Positions 29,433 to 38,578 of a DNA stretch of 64,000 nt are shown piece by piece. The position numbers and the translations under genes were made by a program. This DNA comes from Parahalioglobus pacificus. Its GTDB lineage: Bacteria; Pseudomonadota; Gammaproteobacteria; Pseudomonadales; Halieaceae. The DNA lies in the NCBI RefSeq assembly GCF_014652275.1, contig NZ_BMYM01000001.1, forward strand, positions 1,798,001 through 1,862,000. The letters are read 5' to 3'. Below the pieces are notes generated by a model, which searched no databases, was not told the origin of the DNA, and saw only the letters and a program-made list of their open reading frames with translations. Each line of letters starts with the position of its first letter. The first letter of the stretch is position 1.

Positions 29433-30293
29433 TCAGTCGCCCTTCAGCTGGGCGGCTACCTCATCGGCGAAGTCGACTTTCTCTACCTCGATGCCCTCAC
29501 CCACTTCAAAACGGGCGAATGACTTAACGTCAGCACCAGCATTAGCAACCAGCTTGCCAACAGTCATGTCGGGATCTTTGACGAAGGCTTGCTCGACCAG
29601 GCTGTTTTCAGACAGGAACTTCTTGATGCGGCCGCCGATCATCTTTTCGATGATTTCTGCCGGCTTGCCGGATTCCTGCGCCTGGGCGGTGAAGATCTCT
29701 TTTTCCTTGGCCACAACGGCTTCGGGCATGTCTTCGGGTGACACAACCTGGGGGTTAACCGCGGCGACGTGCATTGCTACGTCGCGCGCCAGCTCTTGCT
29801 CACCGCCCTTGAGTTCAACGATCACCGCAATGCGGTTATTGCCGTGAACGTAGGAGCCAACCACGCCTTCCTCGGCCGTTATCAGCTGGATACGACGCAC
29901 ACTGATGTTCTCACCGATCTTCTGAACCAGCGCTTCGCGTGCTGACTCAAGGTCGCCTGCCATCAGGGCAGCAACGTCCGTTTGACGGCCTTCAAATGCC
30001 GCGCTGACCACCTTATCAACGAAGCCAAGGAAGTTTTCATCGCGAGCGACGAAATCAGTCTCGCTGTTCACTTCAACCAGAATGCCGTAGCTGCCATCTT
30101 CGGCAACGCGGGTCGCGACAACGCCGTCAGCCGCGGTACGACCCGCTTTCTTGGCTGCCTTCATGCCGCTGGACTTGCGCAGCTCTTCAATGGCCTTATC
30201 AACATCACCCTCGGCTGCCGCCAGGGCTTTTTTGCACTCCAGCAGACCAAGGCCGGTGCGCTCACGCAATTCTTTAACCAGTGCTGCAGACAT
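29433..30293 (-). CDS. tsf: Elongation factor Ts
   Basis: 286 aa nucleotide exchange factor for EF-Tu. The N-terminal UBA-like domain begins [20 protein letters not shown]. The exchange-core signature [20 protein letters not shown] is intact, and the coiled-coil and C-terminal modules follow. It lies between two intrinsic terminators, one shared with rpsB upstream and one downstream. Confidence 0.98.
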   Translation of the reverse strand: MSAALVKELRERTGLGLLECKKALAAAEGDVDKAIEELRKSSGMKAAKKAGRTAADGVVATRVAEDGSYGILVEVNSETDFVARDENFLGFVDKVVSAAFEGRQTDVAALMAGDLESAREALVQKIGENISVRRIQLITAEEGVVGSYVHGNNRIAVIVELKGGEQELARDVAMHVAAVNPQVVSPEDMPEAVVAKEKEIFTAQAQESGKPAEIIEKMIGGRIKKFLSENSLVEQAFVKDPDMTVGKLVANAGADVKSFARFEVGEGIEVEKVDFADEVAAQLKGD

Positions 30294-30342
30294 GGATACT
30301 CCTCCTGCTCAACACACCCTCACAGGGCATGATTAATGGCTT

Positions 30343-30371
30343 AAAAAAACGGCGGTGAGATCACACCGCCG
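30343..30371 (-). terminator. Terminator or attenuator between rpsB and tsf
   Basis: On the minus strand CGGCGGTG (from 30371 leftward) pairs with CACCGCCG and is followed by seven T residues (A-tract 30343-30349 on the plus strand). It would give partial termination, so that rpsB is expressed above tsf. Confidence 0.88.
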
Positions 30372-30410
30372 CTTGAATGTGTTCGCCCCCGGAAACGAGG
30401 GCGTGGGCAA

Positions 30411-31166
30411 TTACTCTGCGGCCGCCTCTTCAGACTGCTCGCTTTCCTCAACGAACTCGTCACGCGCTGCAACCACTTCACCCGCCTCGCTGCGACCCGC
30501 CACACAGGCGTCCGCTACCGCGGTGACATACAGCTTGATAGCGCGGATGGCGTCATCGTTGCCGGGGATGATGTAGTCAACACCGTCGGGGTTGCTGTTG
30601 GTATCGACAATACCGATGACGGGGATACCCAGCTTGTTTGCTTCGGTGATGGCAATGCGCTCGTGATCAACGTCAACCACGAAAAGCGCGTCGGGCAGGC
30701 CGCCCATGTCCTTGATACCACCGATGCTGCGCTCAAGCTTTTCCATCTGACGAGCACGCATCAGCGCCTCTTTCTTGGTCAGCTTGTCGAAGGTGCCATC
30801 GGTCTGCTGCGTTTCGAGGTCACGCAGGCGCTTAATAGAAGCGCGGATGGTTTTGTAGTTGGTGAGCATGCCACCCAGCCAGCGATGGCTGACATAAGGC
30901 ATACCGGCACGTTCTGCCTGCTCTTTAATCACTTTACCCGCGGCGCGCTTAGTGCCCACGAACAGGATCTTGTTCTTGCTGCCTGCCAGTTTGCCGATGA
31001 AGGAAAGTGCATCATTGAACGCCGGAACAGTGTGCTCCAGGTTGATGATGTGAATCTTGTTGCGTGCACCGAAGATGTACTGGTCCATTTTAGGATTCCA
31101 GTAACGGGTCTGGTGCCCGAAGTGTGCGCCTGCCTGCAGCAGGTCACGCATGCTTACTTGCGTCAT
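30411..31166 (-). CDS. rpsB: 30S ribosomal protein S2
   Basis: 251 aa. The N-terminus [20 protein letters not shown] and the segment [20 protein letters not shown] are diagnostic for bacterial S2. The acidic C-terminal tail ([12 protein letters not shown]) is normal. S2 joins the small subunit late and recruits S1. It is the first gene of the long minus-strand block and is divergent from map. Confidence 0.98.
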   Translation of the reverse strand: MTQVSMRDLLQAGAHFGHQTRYWNPKMDQYIFGARNKIHIINLEHTVPAFNDALSFIGKLAGSKNKILFVGTKRAAGKVIKEQAERAGMPYVSHRWLGGMLTNYKTIRASIKRLRDLETQQTDGTFDKLTKKEALMRARQMEKLERSIGGIKDMGGLPDALFVVDVDHERIAITEANKLGIPVIGIVDTNSNPDGVDYIIPGNDDAIRAIKLYVTAVADACVAGRSEAGEVVAARDEFVEESEQSEEAAAE

Positions 31167-31316
31167 ATTGATTTACCGTAGTCGGGTTAGTCTTCCACAT
31201 GCCCCCCGAATCAAACCGGATTTACCGGCACCCTGAACGAAGTTGCGACATGTGTGCGTCGTTTTTCTCGACTTCAGGCGAGTCCAAAACAGACCACCCC
31301 TGCGCGAGAGGCGCGC

Positions 31317-31322
31317 TTTATA
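31317..31322 (-). promoter_or_regulatory. Candidate -10 box with GC-rich discriminator for rpsB
   Basis: On the minus strand TATAAA is followed directly by GCGCGCC, the GC-rich discriminator expected of growth-rate and stringently controlled ribosomal promoters. It would leave an rpsB leader of about 140 nt. No good -35 at ideal spacing was found. The 307-bp gap 31167-31473 otherwise holds only the map-side dyad TAGTCT/AGACTA (31374-31379 and 31390-31395). Confidence 0.4.
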
Positions 31323-31473
31323 CCACAAAGGCAAAGGCCATTAAAGGCAATTTTCGGCTGCCTGCCACCAATTTAGTCTGGCTTGGGTTAGACTAGGCGG
31401 CCGCCGATCAGCGGGCCAGCGCGCGAAATTCCGCGCTGCAACCAATTTTTCTATATTTATCAGAAGGTTATAG

Positions 31474-32247
31474 ATGTCGGTTACGATCAAAAGCGCCGAA
31501 GAGATCGAGAAAATGCGGGTCGCGGGGCGCCTCGCCTCCGAGGTGCTGGAAATGATTCGTCCAAAAGTCGAACCGGGTATTACCACCGGCGAGCTGGATA
31601 ACATCTGTCACCGCTACATTACAGAGGTGCAGGATGCGATTCCTGCACCGCTTAACTACCACGGGTTCCCACGATCCATCTGCACTTCTGTAAATGAGGT
31701 GGTATGCCACGGCATCCCCTCCGACACCAAGAAGCTGCGTAATGGCGACATCGTCAACATCGATGTCACCGTCATCAAAGATGGCTACCACGGCGATACC
31801 AGCATCATGGTAGAGGTGGGCGATGTGGCCCCCCACGCCCAACGTCTGATCAAGGTCACCCAAGAATGTCTCTACAAGGCTTTGGACATCGTAAAACCGG
31901 GCACCACCCTGGGCGACATCGGCGCAGTCATCCAGCAGCATGCGGAAAAGAACTATTACTCAGTGGTGCGCGAGTACTGTGGCCACGGGATCGGTAAGAT
32001 TTTCCACGAGGAGCCGCAAGTCTTGCACTACGGCCGTAAAGGAACCGGTATGGTACTGGAGCCGGGTATGACATTTACCATCGAGCCCATGATCAACGCA
32101 GGCCGTCGACAAACCAAGCTCAACCAGAAAGACGGCTGGACAGTCACCACCCGCGACGGTCGCCTGTCGGCCCAGTGGGAGCACACCATTGGGGTCACGG
32201 AAGACGGCTGTGAGATTTTCACTCGACGCAGCGAGGAATCTTTCTAA
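31474..32247 (+). CDS. map: Type I methionine aminopeptidase
   Basis: 257 aa, the short bacterial type without SH3-like extension. It removes the initiator Met from nascent proteins in the cytosol. The two-metal site ligands are seen in IVNIDVTVIKDGYHGDTS (two Asp), EYCGHGIGKIFHEEP (His), FTIEPMIN (Glu) and the late QWEHTIGVTEDG (Glu). It has AGAAGG upstream of its ATG, is divergent from rpsB, and is followed after 6 bp by glnD. Confidence 0.98.
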   Translation: MSVTIKSAEEIEKMRVAGRLASEVLEMIRPKVEPGITTGELDNICHRYITEVQDAIPAPLNYHGFPRSICTSVNEVVCHGIPSDTKKLRNGDIVNIDVTVIKDGYHGDTSIMVEVGDVAPHAQRLIKVTQECLYKALDIVKPGTTLGDIGAVIQQHAEKNYYSVVREYCGHGIGKIFHEEPQVLHYGRKGTGMVLEPGMTFTIEPMINAGRRQTKLNQKDGWTVTTRDGRLSAQWEHTIGVTEDGCEIFTRRSEESF

Positions 32248-32253
32248 AGCTCC

Positions 32254-34929
32254 ATGCAAATCGCCACTCCCCTGCTCCCCAAATCCCTGTTCGACCCCGA
32301 GGCCTTTAGCGCAGAACTGGCCGGTGGCCATGCCATCAGCGCCTGCAAGGCCGCTATCGCCGACGTCACCGAGGCACTACACGCGCAGTTCCGCGAAGGT
32401 CAAGATATAAACCAGCTTATTGCCCTACGGGCCGCCTTTATCGACGGTCTACTAGGGAGCCTTTGGGATCAAAACGATTGGCAAGGACAAGCCGTGAGTT
32501 TGGTTGCCGTGGGTGGCTACGGGCGCGGCGAGCTTCACCCCCACTCTGACATCGACATCCTGCTACTCATGGGCGCAGACTGCCAGGGCTGCGAGGAAGC
32601 ACTCAGTGGTTTCCTCACGCTGCTTTGGGATATCGGATTGGACGTGGGGCACAGCGTTCGCACCGTTGATGAGTGCGAAGCAGCGGCCCGCGAAGACATC
32701 ACCATCCTCACCAATCTGATGGAGGCCCGCGTTATCCGCGGGCCGAATCAACTCATGGATGCCGTTAGCCGCCGCATTGCGCCCGATGCCATGTGGCCCA
32801 GTGCCGACTTCTTCAGTGCCAAGCTGGCAGAGCAAGAGGCGCGACATGAGAAGTACGCAGATACCGAGTACAGCCTTGAGCCCAATGTTAAAAGCTCACC
32901 CGGCGGCCTGCGCGACCTTCAGATCATAGGCTGGATTGCCGAGCGCCATTTTGGCGTGGACAGCCTGGACACGTTGGAAGATGAGCGTTTTCTCGACGCG
33001 GAAGAGCGGGAGATTCTCTACCGCGGGCGCGAGTTCATGTGGCGGGTTCGCTACGCACTGCACATGATCACCGGCCGGGAGGAAGACCGCCTCTTGTTCG
33101 ATCACCAACGTGAGCTGGCGAACCTGTGGGGTTTTGTGGACGGCGAACGACTGGCGGTAGAGCAATTCATGCACACCTACTACCGCTGGGCGCTGTCTCT
33201 GGGCCGGCTCAACGAAGTGATCATTCAGTATTTCAGTCAGTCCATACTCCGGCAGCAGGGTCGCGAGACCGAGTCCCAAATCAATGATCGCTTCCTGATC
33301 CGCAACAACTATCTGGAAGTGAGCGACGATCAGGTCTTTGAGCGCGAACCCTCGGCCCTGCTCGAAACCTTTCTACTGCTGGGCACTCACGAGAACATTA
33401 TCGGCGTGGGTGCGCATACCATTCGCCTGATTCGTAATCACAGGCACCTCGTGGATGATGCCTTTCGGGACGACCCGAGGAACCACCAACTGTTTCTGGA
33501 GATTCTCCGGGCGCCCTTCCGGATGACGCGCCAGCTGCGGCGCATGACGCGCTACGGCATTCTGGATTTATACCTGCCCGAGTTTGGCGCCATCGTCGGG
33601 CAAATGCAGTTCGACCTTTTCCACACCTACACCGTCGATGCGCATACGCTGCAGGTGGTGCAGAACATGCGCAATTTTTTAAAGCCCGCCTATGACGAGC
33701 GCTTCCCTGTCACCAGCCGGGTGGCGCGCAGGCTGCCGAAAATGGAGCTTCTGTACATTGCCGGCCTATATCACGATATCGGCAAGGGCCGCGGCGGCGA
33801 CCACTCGGAACTGGGCGCCGTCGATGCACGCCTTTTCTGTGCGCGTCATGGACTTAATGAAGAAGACACTGACCTGATTGCCTGGCTGGTCGAGAACCAC
33901 CTGGTCATGTCCAACGTGGCACAGCGCAAGGACATATCCGATCCCGACGTCATACTCCAGTTTGCCAATCACGTGGGTGATCAGGATCACCTGGACTATT
34001 TGTTCACCCTCACAGTGGCCGATATCAACGGTACCAATCCTACTCTGTGGAACGCCTGGCGCGGCAGCCTGCTGAGGCAGCTATACACCGAGACCCGACG
34101 CGCCCTGAGACGGGGACTGGAAAACCCGGTGGAGCGTGAGGAAGTGATCGCGCAAACGCGCGAAGCCGCCGAGCGCCTTCTGGAGTATCGCGGTTTCACC
34201 TCGGATGAACTGGACGAGCTGTGGGCCGAGCGCGGTGACGACTACTTCCTGCGCGAGCGTGCAGAAGATATTGCCTGGCACACCGAGGCAATCGCCGATC
34301 ATTTTGATACCGAAAAATCGCTGGTGCTGGTGCGAAACACAACCGATTCCAGCGTGGCGAACACCACCCAGATTTTTGTGCACGCCAAAGACAAGGCACA
34401 GCGATTCTCGCGGGCCTGCGCGTCTCTGGAACAGATGGACTTGTCTATCCACGACGCCCGCATTTACAGCGCGAACGACGGGATGACCCTGGACACATTC
34501 TTCGTGCTGGACTCTGACGGACAGTCCATTGCCGAGGACAGTGTTAGGCTGCGATTTATCCAGGACCAGCTCACCGAAGACCTGAATGCAGACAAACTGG
34601 ATGCGCCACCACCACAGCGCAGAACGCCACGTAAGGTACGCTCGTTCACCATGCCGGTTGAGACGCGTATGCACCTGGACGAACACAAAAATGTAACCGT
34701 GTTGGAAGTAGCGGCGCCTGATCGCCCGGGCCTGCTGGCACGCATCAGCCAGATTTTTGTGGATTTTGGCGTGGAGTTACAGGCGGCGAAAATTCAAACC
34801 CTGGGTGAACGGGTAGAAGACGTATTTTTCATCACGGACAGCGACAACCAGCCGCTGGCCAATGAAAGCCTGTGCGAGGACATACAGAGCGCCATCCGCA
34901 ACGAACTCACCGAGGAGCAGGCTGCCTGA
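32254..34929 (+). CDS. glnD: [Protein-PII] uridylyltransferase / uridylyl-removing enzyme
   Basis: 891 aa. GlnD senses glutamine and adds or removes UMP on PII, setting nitrogen regulation. The nucleotidyltransferase site GGYGRGELHPHSDIDILL has Asp99 and Asp101. An HD hydrolase domain with LYHDIGKGRGGDHSE follows near residue 505, and two ACT domains close the protein (VFVLDSD and VLEVAAPDRPGLLARISQIF). The map-glnD pairing is conserved in gammaproteobacteria. Confidence 0.98.
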   Translation: MQIATPLLPKSLFDPEAFSAELAGGHAISACKAAIADVTEALHAQFREGQDINQLIALRAAFIDGLLGSLWDQNDWQGQAVSLVAVGGYGRGELHPHSDIDILLLMGADCQGCEEALSGFLTLLWDIGLDVGHSVRTVDECEAAAREDITILTNLMEARVIRGPNQLMDAVSRRIAPDAMWPSADFFSAKLAEQEARHEKYADTEYSLEPNVKSSPGGLRDLQIIGWIAERHFGVDSLDTLEDERFLDAEEREILYRGREFMWRVRYALHMITGREEDRLLFDHQRELANLWGFVDGERLAVEQFMHTYYRWALSLGRLNEVIIQYFSQSILRQQGRETESQINDRFLIRNNYLEVSDDQVFEREPSALLETFLLLGTHENIIGVGAHTIRLIRNHRHLVDDAFRDDPRNHQLFLEILRAPFRMTRQLRRMTRYGILDLYLPEFGAIVGQMQFDLFHTYTVDAHTLQVVQNMRNFLKPAYDERFPVTSRVARRLPKMELLYIAGLYHDIGKGRGGDHSELGAVDARLFCARHGLNEEDTDLIAWLVENHLVMSNVAQRKDISDPDVILQFANHVGDQDHLDYLFTLTVADINGTNPTLWNAWRGSLLRQLYTETRRALRRGLENPVEREEVIAQTREAAERLLEYRGFTSDELDELWAERGDDYFLRERAEDIAWHTEAIADHFDTEKSLVLVRNTTDSSVANTTQIFVHAKDKAQRFSRACASLEQMDLSIHDARIYSANDGMTLDTFFVLDSDGQSIAEDSVRLRFIQDQLTEDLNADKLDAPPPQRRTPRKVRSFTMPVETRMHLDEHKNVTVLEVAAPDRPGLLARISQIFVDFGVELQAAKIQTLGERVEDVFFITDSDNQPLANESLCEDIQSAIRNELTEEQAA

Positions 34930-34948
34930 GTTCAGCGCAGTAACCACC

Positions 34949-36139
34949 GTGAATCCCGATCTGAACGAACTCTACCCCTACCCGTTTGAGCGCCTGCGCA
35001 CCCTGTTAGATGGCGCACAGGCGCCATCCTCCCTCAGCCCTATTGCACTGTCGGTGGGTGAGCCACAGCATCCGGCTCCGGATTGCGTGAAGAATGCCTT
35101 AGCGGATGCACTGTCCGGCTTGTCACGCTATCCCGCCACCAAGGGCGATCTCGCGCTCCGGCAGACTATTGCTGACTGGCTATGCCAGCGATTCAACTTG
35201 AGTGCCATCGATCCGAACGCACACGTGCTACCCGTAAACGGAACCCGCGAAGCGCTGTTTGCCGTCGCCCAGGCGCTGGTTGCCCGTGACAGCGGCCAAC
35301 TCGTGATGATGCCCAACCCCTGCTACCAGATTTACGAGGGGGCCGCCCTGTTGGCCGGTGCAAAGCCTTCCTACTTACCCTGCACAGCCGCCAATGATTA
35401 TCAGCCCGACTTTGCGGCGATCGACGATGACAGCTGGCGCGCCTGCCAGATGCTGTACATCTGCACACCAGGTAATCCGGCGGGCGCGGTCATGTCTCTA
35501 GAGACATTGCAGGATCTTATTCGCAAAGCGCGAGACTTCGATTTCATTATTGTGAGTGACGAGTGCTACTCGGAAATCTACCCGGACGAAACACTGCCAC
35601 CACCTGGGCTGCTGCAGGCTGCAGCGGCTATGGGTATAAACGACTACGACCGCTGCTTGGCCTTTCACAGCCTGTCCAAGCGCTCCAATTTACCGGGGCT
35701 GCGCTCAGGCTTTGTCGCCGGCGACGCACAACTGCTGGCGGATTTTCTGAAGTACCGCACTTACCATGGCTGCGCGATGCCACCGCACCATCAGGCGGCC
35801 AGCATCGCCGCATGGTCTGATGAAACCCACGTGATTGAGAATCGCCGCCGCTATCGCGAAAAATTCACAGCGGTTCTCACTGCGCTGGATGACACACTAG
35901 CTGTCAGCGCACCAGAGGCCGGCTTCTATCTGTGGCCCCGGACACCCATTGATGATGCCGAGTTTGCTCGTCGCCTTTACCTCGCGCAGGGCGTTACCGT
36001 GCTGCCCGGCCAATTTCTCGGGCGCGATGAGGGCGCGGGGAATCCAGCGCAGGGGCATGTTCGTCTAGCCCTGGTGGCTGAGCACGCCGATTGCGTTGAG
36101 GCAGCGCGCCGTATCGCTGAATTCACTAGGACGCTCTGA
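34949..36139 (+). CDS. dapC: Succinyldiaminopimelate transaminase
   Basis: 396 aa from the GTG at 34949, which gives the standard opening VNPDLNELYPYPFERLRTL; the open frame reaches 87 bp further back into glnD, but that is unlikely. It is a fold-type I PLP aminotransferase. The PLP Lys lies in FHSLSKRSNLPGLRSG, and NPNNP-type contacts appear as CTPGNPAGAV. It makes N-succinyl-diaminopimelate in the lysine pathway. The glnD-dapC order matches pseudomonads. Other aminotransferase substrates cannot be excluded, but dapD and dapE lie close by. Confidence 0.92.
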   Translation: MNPDLNELYPYPFERLRTLLDGAQAPSSLSPIALSVGEPQHPAPDCVKNALADALSGLSRYPATKGDLALRQTIADWLCQRFNLSAIDPNAHVLPVNGTREALFAVAQALVARDSGQLVMMPNPCYQIYEGAALLAGAKPSYLPCTAANDYQPDFAAIDDDSWRACQMLYICTPGNPAGAVMSLETLQDLIRKARDFDFIIVSDECYSEIYPDETLPPPGLLQAAAAMGINDYDRCLAFHSLSKRSNLPGLRSGFVAGDAQLLADFLKYRTYHGCAMPPHHQAASIAAWSDETHVIENRRRYREKFTAVLTALDDTLAVSAPEAGFYLWPRTPIDDAEFARRLYLAQGVTVLPGQFLGRDEGAGNPAQGHVRLALVAEHADCVEAARRIAEFTRTL

Positions 36140-36141
36140 GA

Positions 36142-36795
36142 ATGCTGAAAGCCGAACGGGTCGCCTTCATCCAAAAGCGTCTGGAAGAACTGTATCCCGA
36201 GACGCCTGTACCGCTGGATCACAGTGATCCCTACACGCTGCTGATCGCGGTTCTGCTCAGTGCTCAATGCACCGATGAGCGCGTTAACCAGGTAACGCCG
36301 GCCCTGTTCGCAATGGCGGACAACCCTGCCGACATGGTGACCCACAGCGTTGAAGAGATACGCGCCATTATCCGACCCTGCGGATTGTCTCCGCAAAAAT
36401 CCAAGGCCATACATCGCTTAAGCGAGATTCTGCTCGCAGAACATGATGGCGATGTGCCTCAGGATATGGCGACGCTGGAAACCCTGCCGGGCGTGGGCCA
36501 CAAGACGGCCAGTGTCGTGATGTCGCAGGCCTTTGGCGTGCCCGCATTTCCCGTGGATACCCACATCCATCGACTGGCACAGCGCTGGGGGCTAACCAGC
36601 GGCAAGAATGTGGTACAGACCGAACGTGACTTAAAGCGCTTATTTCCGGAGGAGCGCTGGAACAAACTGCATCTGCAGATCATTTTTTATGGCCGCGAAT
36701 TTTGCAGCGCTCGCGGGTGCGATGGCCGAGTCTGCGAGATTTGCACCACCTGCTATCCCGGTCGCAAACACCCCAAAAAACTTCACAAGCCCTGA
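36142..36795 (+). CDS. nth: Endonuclease III, with unusual cysteine spacing
   Basis: 217 aa DNA glycosylase/AP lyase for oxidised pyrimidines. The helix-hairpin-helix LPGVGHKTASVV carries catalytic Lys121, and FPVDTHIHR carries Asp139. The C-terminal [4Fe-4S] segment has Cys at 188, 193, 198, 201 and 204, a C-X4-C-X4-C-X2-C-X2-C pattern rather than the C-X6-C-X2-C-X5-C of E. coli Nth, so ligand use is uncertain. It starts 2 bp after dapC, suggesting one operon with map-glnD-dapC. Confidence 0.93.
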   Translation: MLKAERVAFIQKRLEELYPETPVPLDHSDPYTLLIAVLLSAQCTDERVNQVTPALFAMADNPADMVTHSVEEIRAIIRPCGLSPQKSKAIHRLSEILLAEHDGDVPQDMATLETLPGVGHKTASVVMSQAFGVPAFPVDTHIHRLAQRWGLTSGKNVVQTERDLKRLFPEERWNKLHLQIIFYGREFCSARGCDGRVCEICTTCYPGRKHPKKLHKP

Positions 36796-36825
36796 TACAT
36801 CATCGGGCATAACTGGCTACTCGGG

Positions 36826-38155
36826 TCAGTCGAAGTCAGACAAGTAGTTTTTTGGCGGCGGTGCCCACTCGCGCTCACTGCGTTCATGGTGATCGTCACG
36901 ATCATCGTCCATGGCTGTACTCAGCGCTTCTTCCAACTCAATAAACAGAGACTGGTAGCTGGTGCCGTAACGCTCACCATCCGGCTTTTCCACCCAGGTC
37001 TGGTAAAGCGCCTCACGATGACGCTGCTCAAGATCATCGAAGGCGTTACCCAGTTTTTGCGCCTTAAAGGGGTGTACACCCACACTTCTGAGCGCCTCTC
37101 GCCCCATTGCCAGGGCAGAGTAGTAGGTCTCGTTAATAACAAAGTCTGCCCCGGCCTCCCGCAGTTGGTAGTGGTGCTGCCGATCAAAGGCACGGGCCAA
37201 TACGCGAAGGTGTCCATGACTGTGTTTCAGGTGCTCAACCAGGGCCACTGCCTGTTCACGTTCGTCGATGGCCACAACGAACAAGCTGGCCTCGTCCACG
37301 CCCGCCGTATGAAGCAGGTCCGGGCGAGACGCATCGCCATAGAAGCTCTGGATTTTGATCTGTCGCATGTTCTCCACCTGCCCGGGCTCGCGATCAAGAA
37401 CAACCGTGTGAATGCCATTTGCCCGCAACAAGCGGTTGATGATCTGCCCGAAGCGGCCGATACCGGCGATGATCACCGTGCCGTGCTCATCGATATCGTC
37501 TGGGTCGGGCTGCTCACTGTTGTCTTGATAACGAGGAAGTACCAGTACGTCGTACAAAATGAACAGCAGTGGCGTTAAGAACATGGATATGGCCACCACC
37601 AGCGACAGTATGGGCACGATGTCAGCAGGCAGTACATGATTCTGAGTGCTGTAGCTCAACAGCACGAAGCCAAACTCACCGGCCTGCGCCAGACTCAGCG
37701 TAAACAACCATCCGTTAGCACCGCGCAACTTAAACAGCAGCGCCAACCCAAACAGCACCGCGCCTTTGGCGACCATCACACCCAGGGTAAGACCCAATAC
37801 CAATCCCAGGTTCTCCGTCAGAACCGGGAACTGTATGCCTGCTCCCACCGTGATGAAGAACAAGCCAAGCAACAGCCCCTTGAAGGGCTCGATGTTGGTC
37901 TCCAATTCATGCCGAAATTCACTGTTAGCCAGAACGACGCCAGCCAGGAAGGTACCCAGTGCCGGTGAGAGTCCCACCAGGCTCATCAAAAAACCGCAAT
38001 GCCGATGACCAGCGCCAATGCGGTCGCGGTAAACGCTTCACGCAAGCCGGTGGAGGCAACAAAGCGAAACAGGGGCCGACTCAGGCAATGGCCGATGACG
38101 ACCACTGCCACGATAGCCGTGATAACAACGGCGCCATACATCCAGCCGGACAGCC
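36826..38155 (-). pseudogene. Kef-type K+/H+ antiporter remnant, N-terminus deleted and frameshifted
   Basis: The C-terminal 387 codons (36826-37986) encode the last membrane segments of a CPA2 antiporter (LVGLSPALGTFLAGVVLANSE; IEPFKGLLLGLFFITVGAG) and a full TrkA-N/RCK domain (VIIAGIGRFGQIINRLL). The upstream membrane part ([17 protein letters not shown] to VIGIAVF) is in another frame; one extra T in the T6 run at 37988-37993 (minus strand) would join them as GIAVFLMSLVGL. Compared with KefB/KefC, roughly the first 150-190 residues are missing. In their place lies the truncated quinone oxidoreductase. As read, no functional antiporter can be made. Confidence 0.8.
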
Positions 38156-38482
38156 CAGCGACCAGGCAAACCACTTGCCGTGCAGGGCATTGCCGTCTTT
38201 GCCATAGGCAAAACCATATTCCAGGACCAGGTCTTGCCATTCCTTGAGAATGGCGGGCGTGGAGTACCAGTACAGCGGAAACATGAACACGATGACATCG
38301 TGCTCCAGCAGACGCTGCTGCTCGGCTTCAACATCGATGCGAAAGTCGGGGTACTGCTCATACAGATCAACGACAGTCACGGCTTCGGTTTCCCGCGACC
38401 GGCGCAAAAGCTCCACATTGACCTCTGAGCGCTCCAGTGAGGGATGCGCAAACAACACCAGGACCCGGCGTTTTATCAACAT
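38081..38482 (-). pseudogene. KefG/KefF-like NAD(P)H:quinone oxidoreductase, 3' part deleted
   Basis: The first ~109 residues match the flavodoxin-fold ancillary proteins of Kef antiporters: [47 protein letters not shown] and [11 protein letters not shown]. Just where the family continues with a TTGG motif, at about 38153-38160, the sequence switches to the antiporter coding region in a different frame and stops at 38081. KefG/KefF are normally about 180-200 aa and encoded immediately upstream of the antiporter, so a single deletion removed the end of this gene and the start of the next. The product would lack the second half of the FMN site. Confidence 0.75.
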
Positions 38483-38513
38483 AGGGCGTATTCCCGGGCA
38501 ATAGAGACAAACT

Positions 38514-38541
38514 TGTCAGCTTGAAACCAGGTGCTAGTCTC
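38514..38541 (+). promoter_or_regulatory. Candidate sigma-70 promoter of the pyrophosphatase gene
   Basis: TTGTCA (38514-38519) and TAGTCT (38536-38541) are 16 bp apart, about 37 bp upstream of the ATG at 38579. The match is moderate. The AAGGGA before the ATG is a good ribosome site. Confidence 0.35.
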
Positions 38542-38578
38542 AATAGACCCGCGTTAATAATAAAATAAGGGATACATC

